Origin: Sapria himalayana
Taxonomy: Eukaryota > Streptophyta > Magnoliopsida > Malpighiales > Rafflesiaceae
Assembly: GCA_029783825.1 (NCBI GenBank)
Contig: JAREIK010017112.1
Coordinates: forward strand, 1-64,000
Direction of reading: 5' to 3'
DNA length: 64,000 nucleotides
The notes under the pieces are model-generated. The model saw only the letters and a program-made list of their open reading frames with translations, was not told where the DNA came from and did no database searches. The translations under genes and the position numbers were made by a program. Positions within the stretch are counted from its first letter, which is position 1, and every line of letters starts with the position of its first letter. Positions 34,439 to 45,840 of the stretch are shown piece by piece.

Positions 34439-34451
34439 GCCATCTATTATT
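34439..34451 (+). other. Primer-binding site of C1
   Basis: TGGTATCATAGCC, two bases after the LTR end. It differs by one base from TGGTATCAGAGCC, the common plant copia site pairing with the 3' part of initiator methionine tRNA. It primes minus-strand DNA synthesis and fixes both the element orientation and the LTR boundary. Confidence 0.9.
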
Positions 34452-36440
34452 TTTCACATGAATAGATCTTGGTTTGTTTGAGTTAATGATGGAATCAATG
34501 AATTCCATGGATAAAAGAGGGTTTAAACCCTTTGTAATACAGGCCAAGATATCCAGCTATTATAGTCAAATAATAGGATAGTAATTCATTTGGATGTCTT
34601 TATGTTTATTGATTTATTTGTTGTTCTTTTGCATTTTTCTTGTGTGATGTTTATCATCACACATGAATATAATAATCATTAACTTATTTCAATTACAAGT
34701 AGAGTTTGTGAACTCCCTAGTGGAGACATACGCCTTAGTAATTGTAAATCAGCTATAGAAGAATTTGCAATGGTGAATGTTGATTGTGGAGAAATTCATG
34801 ATGGCCACCATCAACATTGAAGGAGTTTGGGGTGATGAACATCGAAAATGGAAGAATTCACAGTGGTAATTTTGATATTGAAAAAAATAGTGGAAATCTA
34901 GCATTGCTATAATTCTAAAAGAGATGTTCAAATCATGAATAAACCCTTTGTGAATTCTAATAAAGATTTTATTCGAGTTTTGGGGCTTGCCTGAAACCTG
35001 ATGAAGCACTTCCTGAGACCCTAACTTCCACAAGTGAAGTTTGTGAAGACCATAATAGCCAAGAAATATGCTTAGTTGATTTTAAATGACATACATAATA
35101 TATGTATGTAATGACATGCATAATGGATGTATGTAAGTCATGCATAATGGATGTGTGTAATGGCATGCATAATTGATGCATGTAATGGCATGCATAATTG
35201 ATGCATGTAATGGCATGCATAATGGATGTATGTAATGGCATGCATAATGAATGTATGTAATGGCATGCTTGAATGTGATATATGTGATGGAATGGATGAC
35301 TATAAAGAGTGATAACTTGAGTAGCAAGCTTAAAGGTTGTATATGAAAAAGTATATGATGAATGTATGTCACAACTTGTAAGATGGTTGTGTGTATGATG
35401 CTCATGAGAATATATTTAATTAAAACCCACAATATTGATAATATGGAATAACAAATTAAAATAATTCTCATTTTAAGATAATTTTGTTTTCTTAAAGAAA
35501 GTTGGTATTTTATTTGTTTCATATTTATTAGTTTTGTATTTTTATAACATATATCAAAACCCTCAACCCTTCCAAATTACTAAGTGGATAAAAGAATTCA
35601 TCAAGAATAAATCTCATGGTCTCTTGGTCTCTTCGTCACTCATTTGTAATTAACGCAAATTAATTAGCATGTTTATCTAAGTACCTTTTTTCCTATTGGA
35701 ATAATTAAATTGTGGAAACACTAAGTACAGACTTTCAATGGGGTAATTCTATAAATTATTAATATGAATCAGTCCACCATTTGAGGGATTCAATATAGAA
35801 TAATAAATCAAAAGCTAAGTGATGGTAAATACTTAGCTATAAATAATAGTTTCCTCTATATCTAAGTCACTGCTATTATGTATAAAATTAAAGCCAAGTC
35901 ATAAATATAGTCTTGTTTGGTATATAATCTTAACTAAAAAGCAAGATTAATAAGTATTAGCTTATTTGAATAAATAATAAATAGTTGACATCCTTCCATC
36001 GAGGCATGCAATTCATGGTATATCATGCTGATAATGAATTTACTTAAAATTAGAAAAGGTAACTAACATTTAAAATGGAATTCAAAGCTAACAAGCTCAT
36101 TATAATTTTTATGTTTTAAAATAGCTTTCAATTCACTTGTCACTATTCTTAAAAAAACAAATTCAATGGAACAAAATTATATATATTGGAAAAGAAATCT
36201 AAACATTACTCTAACTACTGAAGACTAAAAGTTTGTACTCTTAGATATTTGCTAGAATAAACCTCATAAAGGAACAATCGAATAGGAAGCCAAGCCTTAT
36301 GAGAAGTGGAATGATGTTTATGAGATATATCATTGTTATATTTTGGCTTCAATGTCAAATATTTTAGCAACATCGGCATCAATCTATGCCCATGGCATAT
36401 GATATGATGATGAACCAAAAATAAATATTTGGAAAATCAA
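34452..36440 (+). other. C1 leader region, no recognisable protein
   Basis: About 2 kb between the primer-binding site and the first recognisable gag sequence. It contains the 25-bp tandem repeats at 35092-35268. Open frames on the opposite strand here (for example 35082-35522) are shadows of those repeats. I see no protein similarity. The length is greater than usual for a copia leader, so N-terminal gag may be lost or unreadable. Confidence 0.5.
35092..35268. repeat. 25-bp minisatellite in the C1 leader
   Basis: Seven consecutive units of about 25 bp, each like TGCATAATGGATGTATGTAA followed by TGGCA; one unit is 24 bp. Units at 35166-35190 and 35191-35215 are identical. As 25 is not a multiple of three, the array cannot be conserved as a protein repeat. 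Confidence 0.92.
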
Positions 36441-36960
36441 ATTCATTCTGCTAGACACTATGAAAAATATTGTAAATATAAATACTGATGAAACAACCCC
36501 AATAAGAAATCATGTTTTGAAGATGATCAATCTTCTAAATGAACTAAAGATCCTAGGAGCTAGAAGAATTGATGTTAGTTGAAGGTTTTATCAAGAATCC
36601 ATTTCATGTCCTTGTCACTAAAAAAAATTTCTTCTAAGCCAAAATGAAATAAGAAGATGAAAAAGGTTTAGAAATAAGTTCATTATCTTCATGCAACTCC
36701 TAGATCACGAGCTGGGAATGAATGAGTCTAAAAAAAATATTTCCATTATAAATAGTTAGGACATTAGAAGAAGCACTGTCTAATTTATCTCAATAAAGTG
36801 AACATGCAAGATAAATCTTACTCACTAATAGTTGAGGCATGCTTAGGAGTATTATCTACCATAACCTAGTGTGTAGATATAGAAGCCACTAATATTGTTT
36901 GCAATTCCTTGTAGTTCAAAGAAACTAGGCAACAAAGTGATGGAAAGATTAATCTTCACT
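36441..36960 (+). pseudogene. C1 gag relic
   Basis: Structural protein of copia. The recognisable piece, near 36470-36570, reads MKNIVNINTDETTPIRNHVLK, then MINLLNELKILGARRIDVS, matching the gag (UBN2-type) segment with V(R/K)(D/E)HVLKM followed by a second helix and ID. Beyond it only scattered similarity. No zinc knuckle could be read. Several stops. Confidence 0.72.
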
Positions 36961-38150
36961 ATAATGCTATAAAAGTGGCAGCTATTGTAGTTGAAGATTA
37001 CTATATATCTTTATTATGAAAAAGATTGATGTTTATTATTTAAAGTTTATTTTTATGTACACTCCATTAGATGGAATTCAATTTTAGTTCCCAATTTGGT
37101 TTATGATGAATATTTAGTTTCATTCAATAATTATATTACGATTAACATGAATAAAAGAATAATATGTTCTATTTCATTAGTAGACAATCTTTATATCATT
37201 AATCATACCTCTCCTACACTATAACAGAATAAATTGAATAACACAAATATTTATCCATGTAAGAGAAAATTATCTTTCCAAATGAACCAAATATATCATT
37301 TGGCACTTATACCTAGATTATGTATATCTAAAATGGATCTCAAGATTGGTTAATGATGGACCTTTGGATTTATTACAAATAAAGGTACTTCAGATATGTG
37401 AGTCATGCTTAAAATAAAAAAAAAACTAATCAAATTTTTAATGTAAATGGTAATAGGGCCAGAGAATAATTAAAATTGATTCATTCTGATGTGTGTGGAC
37501 CCATGACTATCCAAGCTTGATGTGGATTTTAGTATTTCATCACCTTCGTTGATGATTACTCAAGGTATATATATATTTATTTGATACACTAAAAGTCTGG
37601 AGTATTTGAGAAATTCAAAGAGTAGAGGGTAGAAATAAAGAAGAGTATTAAAAAATGTCTCAAGTTATTACGATATGATCATGGTGGTGAGTACCTCATG
37701 AGAGAGTTTAGGAATTACTTGTCAAGACAAGAGATTTCATCTTAGTTTTCTATGCCTAGTGTTCCACGACATAATTGTGTAGTATAAAGAAGAAACAAAA
37801 CTCTTGTGGAATTTTTGTGATCAAAAATAAGTTATTCAAACTTACCAAATCACTTATGGAGATATGTATTAGAAATAGTAGCTTACATTCTAAACTTGGT
37901 ACCATCTAGTTCAATACCTACTACTCCAACTAAATTGTGGATAGGTCATAAGCCTAGTCTAAAATATGTTTGGATTTCAAGTAGCCCAGCTCATGTGTTG
38001 AAAGGAAAAACAATAAAGTAGGAATCGAGAATAAAAGTTTGTTTCTTTATAGGATATCTTAGAGAAATCAAGGGAGGCTTGTTATATAATCCAAAGGATA
38101 AGAAGATTATTATTAGTATTAATTTCTAATTTTTAGAAGAAGACTTTGTA
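36961..38150 (+). pseudogene. C1 protease remnant and integrase relic
   Basis: Integrase inserts the cDNA. The core starts with LIHSDVCGPM (about 37475-37505), then YFITFVDDYSRYIYIYLI and KLLRYDHGGEYL (second catalytic Asp, near 37675). At the position of the catalytic Glu (usual VxERxNRTL), the reading NCVV-stop-RRNKTL has TAA at 37785-37787 in place of a Glu codon. PTKLWIGHKPSLKYV and FFIGYLREIKGGLLYNPKD follow, the typical C-terminal part. Upstream protease is only vaguely visible. Inactive. Confidence 0.87.
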
Positions 38151-39880
38151 ATGAAAAATGAGCCCAAAAATAGAATTATTCTAGAAGAAATGAGAGTAGA
38201 TAAACTAGAACAAGTTTCTGCAATACCTATAATGAAAGAAGAAACATCACAAAAAATTGTTTCAACTTTCTATTACCTCAACATAGTAAAAGGATTATTG
38301 AGAAAAGTGTTGATACTAAGCCTTGTGGTCCTATCATCAACATGCTAGTTACACCATAAGAAGAGTATGACTGTGATGGTTTATAAGAATCAGCATCTAG
38401 ATAGCATATCACAAAAAGTAGATAACAAAATGGAATTTCTCATTGTAGTGAAAGGGTTTGTCTTTAACCTATGTAGTATACACTCTTGAGAGACTTATAG
38501 AAAAATCTTTGATGAGCTTGATACTGATCCTTTTAACTATGATGAGACACTTAGATACAAAGATATAGATCTTTGGGAAAATTCTATGAAATCTAAGATG
38601 CAGTCCATGTACTCTAATTAAGTCTAGAATTTTATGGAACTATTTGAGGAGATAAAACTCATCAAATGTAAGTGGATCTATAAAAAATGAAAAGAACATA
38701 TAGTAAGATTGAGTTATTTAAAGCTAAGCTTGTAACAATAGGATTTACTTAGTAAGTGGAAATATTTTTGTCATTATTCATGATAAAGTCTATCAAGATT
38801 CTCTTGTATCTACATGATGCAATTGGATGATTTCATATAAAAAGACAAAGAATACATGTGCAAACTTAATAGATCCATTTATGGACTTTATCAAGAATCT
38901 AAATAGAATAATCATTTTAATCAAGCCATTAAACCTTATGATTTTGATCAATGTCCAGATGAGTCATATGTGTGCAAGATGTTAGAACAAAGTGTAGTGG
39001 TATTCTTGGTGTTGTACATAGATGACATCTTTCTCATTGGAAATGATGTGATAGCATTATCTTTATGCAAGGTATGGTTGTCCAACTAGTTTGAAATTAA
39101 ATACATGGGAGAAATTACTCACTTTTTGGGATTAAGCTTTTGTAAAATTGAGTTAGGTTCTAACTCGATTTAGCATGGAAGATTCCAAGAAAGATTTTTT
39201 TCCTTTCATACATAGGATCTCTCTATGAAAGAACTAGTGTCCAAAAACACTTGATGAGATAAAGAAAATGAAAGTAGTTTTTATGTATTTATAGTTAGAA
39301 GCCTAATGTATATAATACTTTGCAAAAAAAACCTAACATCTACTTTGCTATTAGCATGGTTAATAGATATTAGTCTATCCCAGGGCAAGAATATAGTAAT
39401 AAAACATATAATCATGAACCTGAAAATTATGAGAGATTATATGTTGCTATGCCCAAATTAAAAATCTTCTACATGTAGGGTATATATACTTAGATTTCCA
39501 ATTAGTTTAGAATTTAAGAAAGTCCACCTATGGTTATATGTTTATCATGAAAAGTGGAGCTGTGGGTTAGAGTATTGAGCAATCTAGTATTATTGATTCC
39601 ACCATCAATATTTAATATATGGCAGTCCAAGGAGACATGGCTTAGAAACTTTGTAATGGATCTGGAAGTGATTCCTTCTATACAATTGCATATTATATTT
39701 TATTATGATAATAGTGGAGTAGTTGCTGACTCAAAGAAACCTAAGACCCATAAGAAGAAAAAGAGAAGATATAGTGGTGATTAAGAAAACATCAGTAAAC
39801 AACCTAGCAGATTCTTTTACAAAGAGCTTACCAACTAAAACTTTTGATAGGCAAGTGCAAGGATTGGAGTAAGACATGTG
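38151..39880 (+). pseudogene. C1 reverse transcriptase / RNase H relic
   Basis: Copia RT followed by RNase H. The active site is preserved as VLYIDDIFLIGND with YIDD at 39015-39026. It is followed by FEIKYMGEITHFLGLSF, and near 39300 by a frame carrying MYIILCKKPNIYFAISMVNRY. The RNase H end has NNLADSFTKSLPTKTFDR near 39790-39850, like the family's NxADxxTKxL. Frames switch several times and stops are present. The end is about 30 bp before the 3' LTR. Confidence 0.88.
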
Positions 39881-39900
39881 ACATCATAGCTTTAATTATA

Positions 39901-39910
39901 AATGTGAGAT
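39901..39910 (+). other. Degenerate polypurine tract of C1
   Basis: AATGTGAGAT immediately before the 3' LTR start TGTTAGAACT. Plant copia elements usually carry AAGTGGGAGAT here, the primer for plus-strand synthesis; two or three bases differ. This supports the LTR boundary at 39911. Confidence 0.65.
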
Positions 39911-40060
39911 TGTTAGAACTATATTTATACTAAAAGTCATATGATTTTCATGAATGTTTATTTTATGCATTTAGTTATTTCATTTCAATGAAAATTTATA
40001 ATGAGCTCAGTTAGTATTTATATATAATATATATGTGTCATTTATTCTACATGGTACATA

Positions 40061-40597
40061 TAGGTATCAACTAGGTCAAGTAGCCTTGGCATGACATAGG
40101 GCACAACACGATTCAATCATGCATGGCATGGCAAGATGCCATGATGTAGTTTATAGTCGCACTTGGAAGTGTGGTAGGCTAGCTCATGGCATGGCATGAC
40201 CCAGCATGATGGCTCATGTGGGTTGATTTCATCTTGGATGGCCAACTAGGCTAACCTAGTCCTAACCTAGGCTAGCCTGGACTTGACCTAAGCTAGCATG
40301 GAATGAACTAGGCTAGCTTGGCCTGACCCTGAATAGCCTAGACTAAACCCAGGCTAGGCTGGAATGAATTTGGCTAGCTTGATCGAGTCATACTTGGCTT
40401 GGCACGACTTGGCATGACCCACCTTGAGCTAGCCAAAAGGCATACCAATGAGCATGCTGGGCTACCCATTTTTAAAGTTTTGTCAATATGGCATGACTCA
40501 TGCTAGTAATTGTATCATGTTGGGCATGACATGATGGCTCAAATGGGCCTGCAATAAATGGGTTGTGTTGGCATGTCATGACCCATTTGGTACCTCA
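40061..40597. mobile_element. Non-autonomous hAT-like element (copy 1)
   Basis: A GC-richer island in the C1 3' LTR, absent from the 5' LTR. Its ends are TAGGTATCAACTAGG and CCATTTGGTACCTCA, near-inverted copies of each other and of the ends of copy 2 (48016-48611), which is inserted in the opposite orientation. The inner sequence is full of CATGGCATG, GCATGAC and CTAGCCT words. It has no coding capacity. A target duplication is not clear here. The end type (T(A/G)GAGGTGTCAAATGGG) matches that of plant hAT elements. Confidence 0.75.
40268..40392. repeat. 21-bp imperfect tandem repeat inside hAT copy 1
   Basis: Six units of 20-21 bp beginning at 40268, 40289, 40309, 40330, 40351 and 40372, each like CTAGGCTAGCCTGGACTTGAC. 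The units diverge from each other by several bases. Copy 2 lacks an obvious equivalent array of this length. Confidence 0.75.
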
Positions 40598-41804
40598 AAT
40601 AATAAATAATTTGGTACGTAGAATTTGGCTTAAGCACAAAAGATCAAATCATTAGTTCTTCTAGAATATAAACTTTCTATTCAAAATATAAATAAAATTG
40701 GATGCATCATTGGTAAAAATATAGCATAATATTTTAGTAGGTTTGTCTTGACTATGGGGAATGATAAAATTATAATTTCTTGTACTAGTAAATATGTGTG
40801 TATTGAATTGGATCACCTCAGAGTGATTATTTTTATAATGACACATAAAATAATAGACACCTCATGGTTATTATGAATATTATTACTCTTAATCTTAAAA
40901 TAATTGATTAGCATATATACTTGTTAATAATTAGTTTAATTCATATAGAGTGGGATCTATATATAGATTAAATAAACTCAGTGAGTTGAATAACTATATC
41001 AATTTTCTTTTAATTATTAATAGAATCTATATTCTATTAAAATGATTGATAATATCATATTGAGGATGCTTATAAGTTATGATTATGTCAAACTCTATAT
41101 GTGGATTTCTAAATCTAGCATATCAAATAAATTGAGTGCAAAGGCTTGAAGAAATTAAAAGATAATGATTAAATGAAATTGTCTATAATTTAATTTAATC
41201 AATATGTATCTATAATCTTAACATGTGAAAATTAATAAGTATTAAATAACAAAATGTCTCAAATCATATTTCAAATAAGTAAGATAGTACAATTATAATT
41301 TTATAGTTGAGTAAATTATAATTAATGTAAATGGAAATATTTAATTTAAATTGGAAACACAAAATCTTGCTTAGCAAGAGGTCCCTTCTATAGCCTTAAC
41401 TAATGTCATAATTGATACCTAAATAAAACATGGAAAATTATTACTTTATTTGATTATGTATTATATAAAATCAATTGATTGATTTTGTTAGAAATATATA
41501 ACAAATAAATAATTATGTTTACACATGATTGTTAATTGGACACATTATTTTACTCAATGCAAGAATTTTTGATGTCAAAAGAAGATTGAAAGAGATGACT
41601 AATCTCTTGCTTTCTAGGTTTTGTTTTTTTTTTCAAGGTGGAGATAATATGGGAGAAGCTCTCAGGTAGAGATTAGAAGCTTCAAGCAAAGATCTCTAAA
41701 AATTATTCAAGGTATGTTTAATTTAGTCTCATTATAAAGCTAATAGAATTATCAATTGATTTCAAATGCGCAAAACCACCATCCTTATAACTTAATTATC
41801 AACA

Positions 41805-41809
41805 ATATC
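41805..41809. other. Target-site duplication, right copy (C1)
   Basis: ATATC immediately after the 3' LTR end AACA, matching 33402-33406. The copia C2 reading resumes right after it on the minus strand. Confidence 0.85.
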
Positions 41810-42900
41810 TACCAATGTTATAAAAAAAATGAGACGTGGAAAACTATTCATGTTTCTCCTTTCCATATTAGCTTTGAGATGGTGCTTGGTGCTCAACTTA
41901 AAATTTTTGGCTAGGTGAGTTTAAATTAGCTTAGACTTTTTCATAAAAACCTTTCAAGGACTTTACCAATGTAACATTCTTGAGATAACTAGATATGCAT
42001 AGATGCTATCTTAGATGATGCTAAAACCTTAGAATTCACATAATTGAAACTAAGCATTTCATATAAAACACTTTTCCTATATTCTCTTTAAGATTGTCAA
42101 TATGTGCTATATTGTGGACAATGATTAGTATATCATCAATATACAATAAGAGTATAAGTCAATTATTACTTGACTAATAACAAACAAAAACATATTGGTC
42201 ACATGAAGTGTGCTGAAATTCATGAGTCCATTTGAACCAATAAAATATTTTATACCATAACCTAGGAGCTTAATTAAGTCCATATAAGCTCTTTTTTAGT
42301 TTGCAAATGATACTTTTTTTATACAATGAATCCCTCATGCTCATCCATATAGAGACTCTCATTAAAATCCATATGAGAATGATGTCTTCATATAGATTGA
42401 TCAATTTCTAAATCTAAACTAATAATCATCAAAACTATTCAAATAAAATACATCTTTATAATGGGAAAAAATATTTCATCAAAATTGATTTCTTTCTTTT
42501 GATTAATCCCCTTAACTACTAAATGAGCCTTGTTGCTTGCTTGAGAATTATAATCTCTAGGTTTTAGACTGAAGAGCCAATTGTTTTTTAAGGCATGCTT
42601 ATGGCATCTCTTTAGGTAAGGATACTAGATCATAAGTCTATTTGATGTGAAGAGACTTTATCTCTTCCTACATAGCCTAAAATCATTCATTTTTATACTC
42701 AAAGAAGATCGCCTCCTAAAATGTCTTGGGCTCACCAGTATTTGTGACTGATGAATAATTAGAAATCTAATGAATTCCTTGAGAGTCTCAGATGATCTTT
42801 TCAACTTTGACTGAGATCTATCATTAGGAATAATTGAGTCTTTCCAATTTTCTACTAGAATATCATCCCTCACATCCTCAAAAGGTATATATTGGGGCTC
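41805..42900 (-). pseudogene. Copia C2 reverse transcriptase relic
   Basis: Minus-strand copia RT, the direct continuation of 32701-33406 before C1 inserted. The active site LLLYIDDILIIV has its YIDD codons at 42132-42143. Downstream in sense a CYIGKVLERF segment near 41960 matches the YIxKVLxRF block of copia RT. The frame 42873-42658 is the pre-RT segment. Stops are frequent. Confidence 0.85.
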
Positions 42901-44461
42901 AAAAGTATCAAGTAAATTATGTGGCTCAAAATTATCTTGTGGTTGTTTAATTTTTCTTCCTTAGTCTTTCTAGTCTCTAGAAAAACTTGCATAGGATATG
43001 TGCAAATAGAAATCTTTAAAGGTTTGCTTCATCTATACTTGGATGATTATCATCCACTTTCTTATTCAAAAAAATTGCATATATGCTCTAAACAAACTTC
43101 TTGCTTATCAGGTCACATAGTCTATACCTAAACTTCTTGTGTCCTAACCGATGAAGATGTGTGAATGAGTAATATTATTAAGTATTTGGATACAAAGACA
43201 TTGTATCCAAATACTCTCAAGTAATTATATGAGACAGGTATCTCAATCTAAATTTTATTAGGAACAGCTCAATTCAGGGCATAAGCATTACATCTCCCAA
43301 AGATTCTTTTGGAAGATATTCATGAAAAAACATGTACCAAACTCTCTTCTCATTAGTCTGGTTCATATTCTCAGTGATATTAATTAATTGAGGTATCTTG
43401 GCCAACATTTTTTCAAGAATAATTCTATGAGCTACATAATAGCTTCCTAACTAAAATTTTTATTCTCCCCCACTATTTGAATGTATGAAGATTAATTTAT
43501 TACCAGTATCTTTCTCAACACTTGTGTACAAATCCTTGAAGTCATTAAAGACAAGGTGTTTCATTTTCAGTATAAATACAACCTTAATATAGTGATCATC
43601 AAAGAATGTCACAAAGTAAAGGGGCCTACTAATTATTCTACTCTACATAGAGTAGATATCAGTGTGTATAAGATTGGAAATATTTGTTCTCTATGAATGG
43701 GAAAGAGAGTTTAAAGTTATTTTATAATATTTTTCAACAATATAGTTCATACACTTATCAAGAAATGATATATTATCAAATGGCATGATATTCCTTCTGC
43801 TAGTAGCTAAATGTGCTTCTAACTCATATTACAATGTTTCTTATACTAGATACCAATATTCTTTTTTCGATAAACAACATTTATATGATCTCTGACATTT
43901 ACTTGAGTGGCATATAAAGTATTCTGTTTCTTAACCCTTGATAATGACTAATGATCTCATGATTGATCTCTACTAGTCATCATTGAAATGACTCACGTCT
44001 CATGTCAACTAGTGTGTCTATGGACATCAAGTTCACTGAATATTCAATACATAATGGGTATATTTCATAATCAACTAATATTTAAAATTTATTTTTTGAC
44101 AAATATATCCCATGGTTATTATTTGTGATAATTCATTATTGCTTATATTTACTATGTCATAATCATTAGGTATGTATCTAGTAGAGAATTCAATATGCAA
44201 AGTGATATGAAATAAAGCTTCGAAGTCAATAAACTATTTATCATCCTTAGATAATCACATGTTGATGCAATTGGTATGAATGATACCTACATTTTGACGA
44301 AAAATGGCTTGTTGGGTAAACTCAAAATCATTCTGGTAATATTAGATATCAACCCTAGATAGGTTCTCTTGGATTATTAGTAATAGCTATGAATTCATAA
44401 TAAAATAGTGGGAGTCTGAATATATTTATTAAAGCTATAATAATCAATATTTATATATAGT
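42901..44461 (-). pseudogene. Copia C2 integrase relic and upstream part
   Basis: Minus-strand integrase. In sense order: a CxNYIVEKYYKITLNS zinc-binding-type segment near 43720-43760, SNLIHTDI near 43680, ISRPLYFVTFFDDHYIKVV near 43600, a KLIFIHSNSGGE segment near 43470 (the usual SDNGGE), and ENMNQTNEKRVWYMFFHE near 43350. Gag and the 5' LTR are not seen; the relic ends near 44461, where local repeats and then LINE E begin. Confidence 0.8.
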
Positions 44462-44619
44462 CTAATAATATCTTCTTTTATATCTAAGTAAAAAGAATCT
44501 TCTTTTATATCTTCTTTTATATCTTCTTTCAATTAGAATCTTCTTTTATATCTAAGTAATTAGAATCAATATTTAAATATAATCAATATTATATCTTCTT
44601 TTATATCAATATAAATAAA
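44462..44619. repeat. Local duplications at the LINE E 5' junction
   Basis: A segment like TCTTCTTTTATATCTAAGTAA plus AGAATC occurs at about 44470-44499, 44500-44538 (altered) and 44539-44567. After the left target duplication, 44568-44619 repeats AATCAATATT and TATATCTTCTTTTATATC again before LINE coding sequence starts. Such locally copied filler is typical of 5' junctions of truncated LINE insertions. The link to the insertion is inference. Confidence 0.7.
44554..44567. other. Target-site duplication, left copy (LINE E)
   Basis: AAGTAATTAGAATC, repeated exactly at 47240-47253 after the A-rich 3' end of LINE E. Fourteen base pairs lies in the usual range for L1-type target-primed insertion. 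Confidence 0.85.
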
Positions 44620-44627
44620 AATGGCAG

Positions 44628-45840
44628 CCTCTAGACGGAATATATTAAGGCTAGGTATGGTTTAGGTAACAATGCTTTTAAAAATCCGAGGAAGGCTTCT
44701 AAAACATGGAAACTAATGAGAGAACAATAGGGAATTGTGGATAAACACTCAATTCTAATTGAAAGTTGGTGGAAATTAAAGATAAACCCACAGGGAAAAT
44801 TCACCCTAAAGAGCGGCAAATGGCTGGTTAGAGGAAAGAGACCGGAGTAGGAAATATTCAGGAGAGCATGGAAAAAGGAATTACCACAAAAAATAAATAT
44901 CTTCATGTGGAAACTTCTATCAAATGTGATCCCAGTAGATGATAATATACAAAGAAAATGTATAAAATTAGCGTCTAGATGTGAATGTTGTTTTCAGGAG
45001 ACGGAAAGTATTAATCACTTGTTTTCAACATGAAAAATAGCTATGAAACTCTGTAGAAAGTTAGAGATAGAGGCGGACATTAAAAAAATGTGCGTTAGAT
45101 TTGAAGCATAGGTTAAAGAATTGGAGTATGCATACAAAAAATAAAATTCTGAAATGGATAAGGAATTTTATTCCGCATATAACTGTCTGGTGTCTATGGA
45201 AGGCCAGAAATAAAAGTAGGTTTGAATGTATTCCAATGAATTTTATTAACATTTTGGAAGAAATTAAAAAAAAGTTCTTTCATATCAACTTGTTATCCTA
45301 CAAAAATTAGAAATATAGATTTAGATGAAGATAGGCAAAAGGCTTGGAGTCTTTCTATAAAAATTAGGGCACACCCAAAAGTTAGAATAGTTAGTTGAAA
45401 AAAACCTTTGTAATGAGAATTAGCCCTCAATACATATGGTATTTTTAAGAGGAAAATGGGAGCAATATGAGGTGGTGGCATATTAAGAAATGAGGAAGGG
45501 AAAATTATGAAATAATTTACAATGTCTAGAGAGGCCTCTTCAGCCCTACATGCAGAAACTATGGCCTTAAAAAAAGGATTGCTACTTTGTAAGGAAAACA
45601 ATTTTTTAAACATCCAGGTTCGGGTAGATTCAAGTTTGTTAGTTGACCTGGTACTAGGTAAAATAAAGTTGTGGAGGTTCGAGGACAAAATCAACATAAT
45701 TAAAAAACTGTTAACTTAGTTAAATGGTACGATACTGCATATATTAAGGGAGGCGAATGCAGTAGCAGATAAATTGGCAGCAGAGGGGTTGAGAGAAGGT
45801 AATCAAGAATTTATAGGGGAAGACACCCGACATGATTAAA
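44628..45840 (+). pseudogene. LINE E ORF2 C-terminus: zf-RVT and RNase H relic
   Basis: Reading starts with NGSL and YIKARYG, as in the RT to zf-RVT linker. The zinc domain has INPQGKFTLKSGKWLV, IFMWKLLSNVIPVDDNIQRK and SRCECCFQETESINHLF. RNase H follows: MSREASSALHAETMALKKGL with the catalytic Glu, VRVDSSLLVDLVL with an Asp codon at 45627-45629, and ILREANAVADKLAAEGLREG near the end. The NTDG-type first motif is degraded to NTYG. Stops and frame changes make it non-functional, but it is better preserved than LINE C. Confidence 0.88.

Larger units (their letters stand above)
33407..41804 (+). mobile_element. Ty1/copia element C1, both LTRs present
   Basis: Plus-strand LTR retrotransposon, 8.4 kb. 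Parts in order: 5' LTR 33407-34436, primer-binding site 34439-34451, long leader with 25-bp repeats, gag relic near 36450, protease/integrase and RT/RNase H relics to about 39880, 3' LTR 39911-41804. ATATC duplications flank it. Gag-integrase-RT order identifies copia. All coding parts contain stops, and the LTRs differ by many substitutions and indels, so the insertion is old. It interrupts the opposite-strand copia C2. Confidence 0.93.
39911..41804 (+). repeat. C1 3' LTR, enlarged by a hAT insertion
   Basis: Begins TGTTAGAACTA and ends TAATTATCAACA. Its parts 39911-40060 and 40600-41804 align with the 5' LTR. It contains a 537-bp hAT-like insertion (40061-40597) and about 300 bp near 40700-41030 that the 5' LTR has lost. 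Differences are spread over the whole length, which points to an old element. Confidence 0.9.

Noticed and set aside
34969..35522. Minus-strand frames with His/Met/Ile repeats
   Set aside because: They are shadows of the 25-bp minisatellite in C1. The repeat length is not a multiple of three, so the peptide repeat shifts frame.
40040..40610. Target duplication for hAT copy 1
   Set aside because: The flanks GGTACATA and AATAATAA do not match. A weak GGTAC word occurs on both sides but not at the borders.
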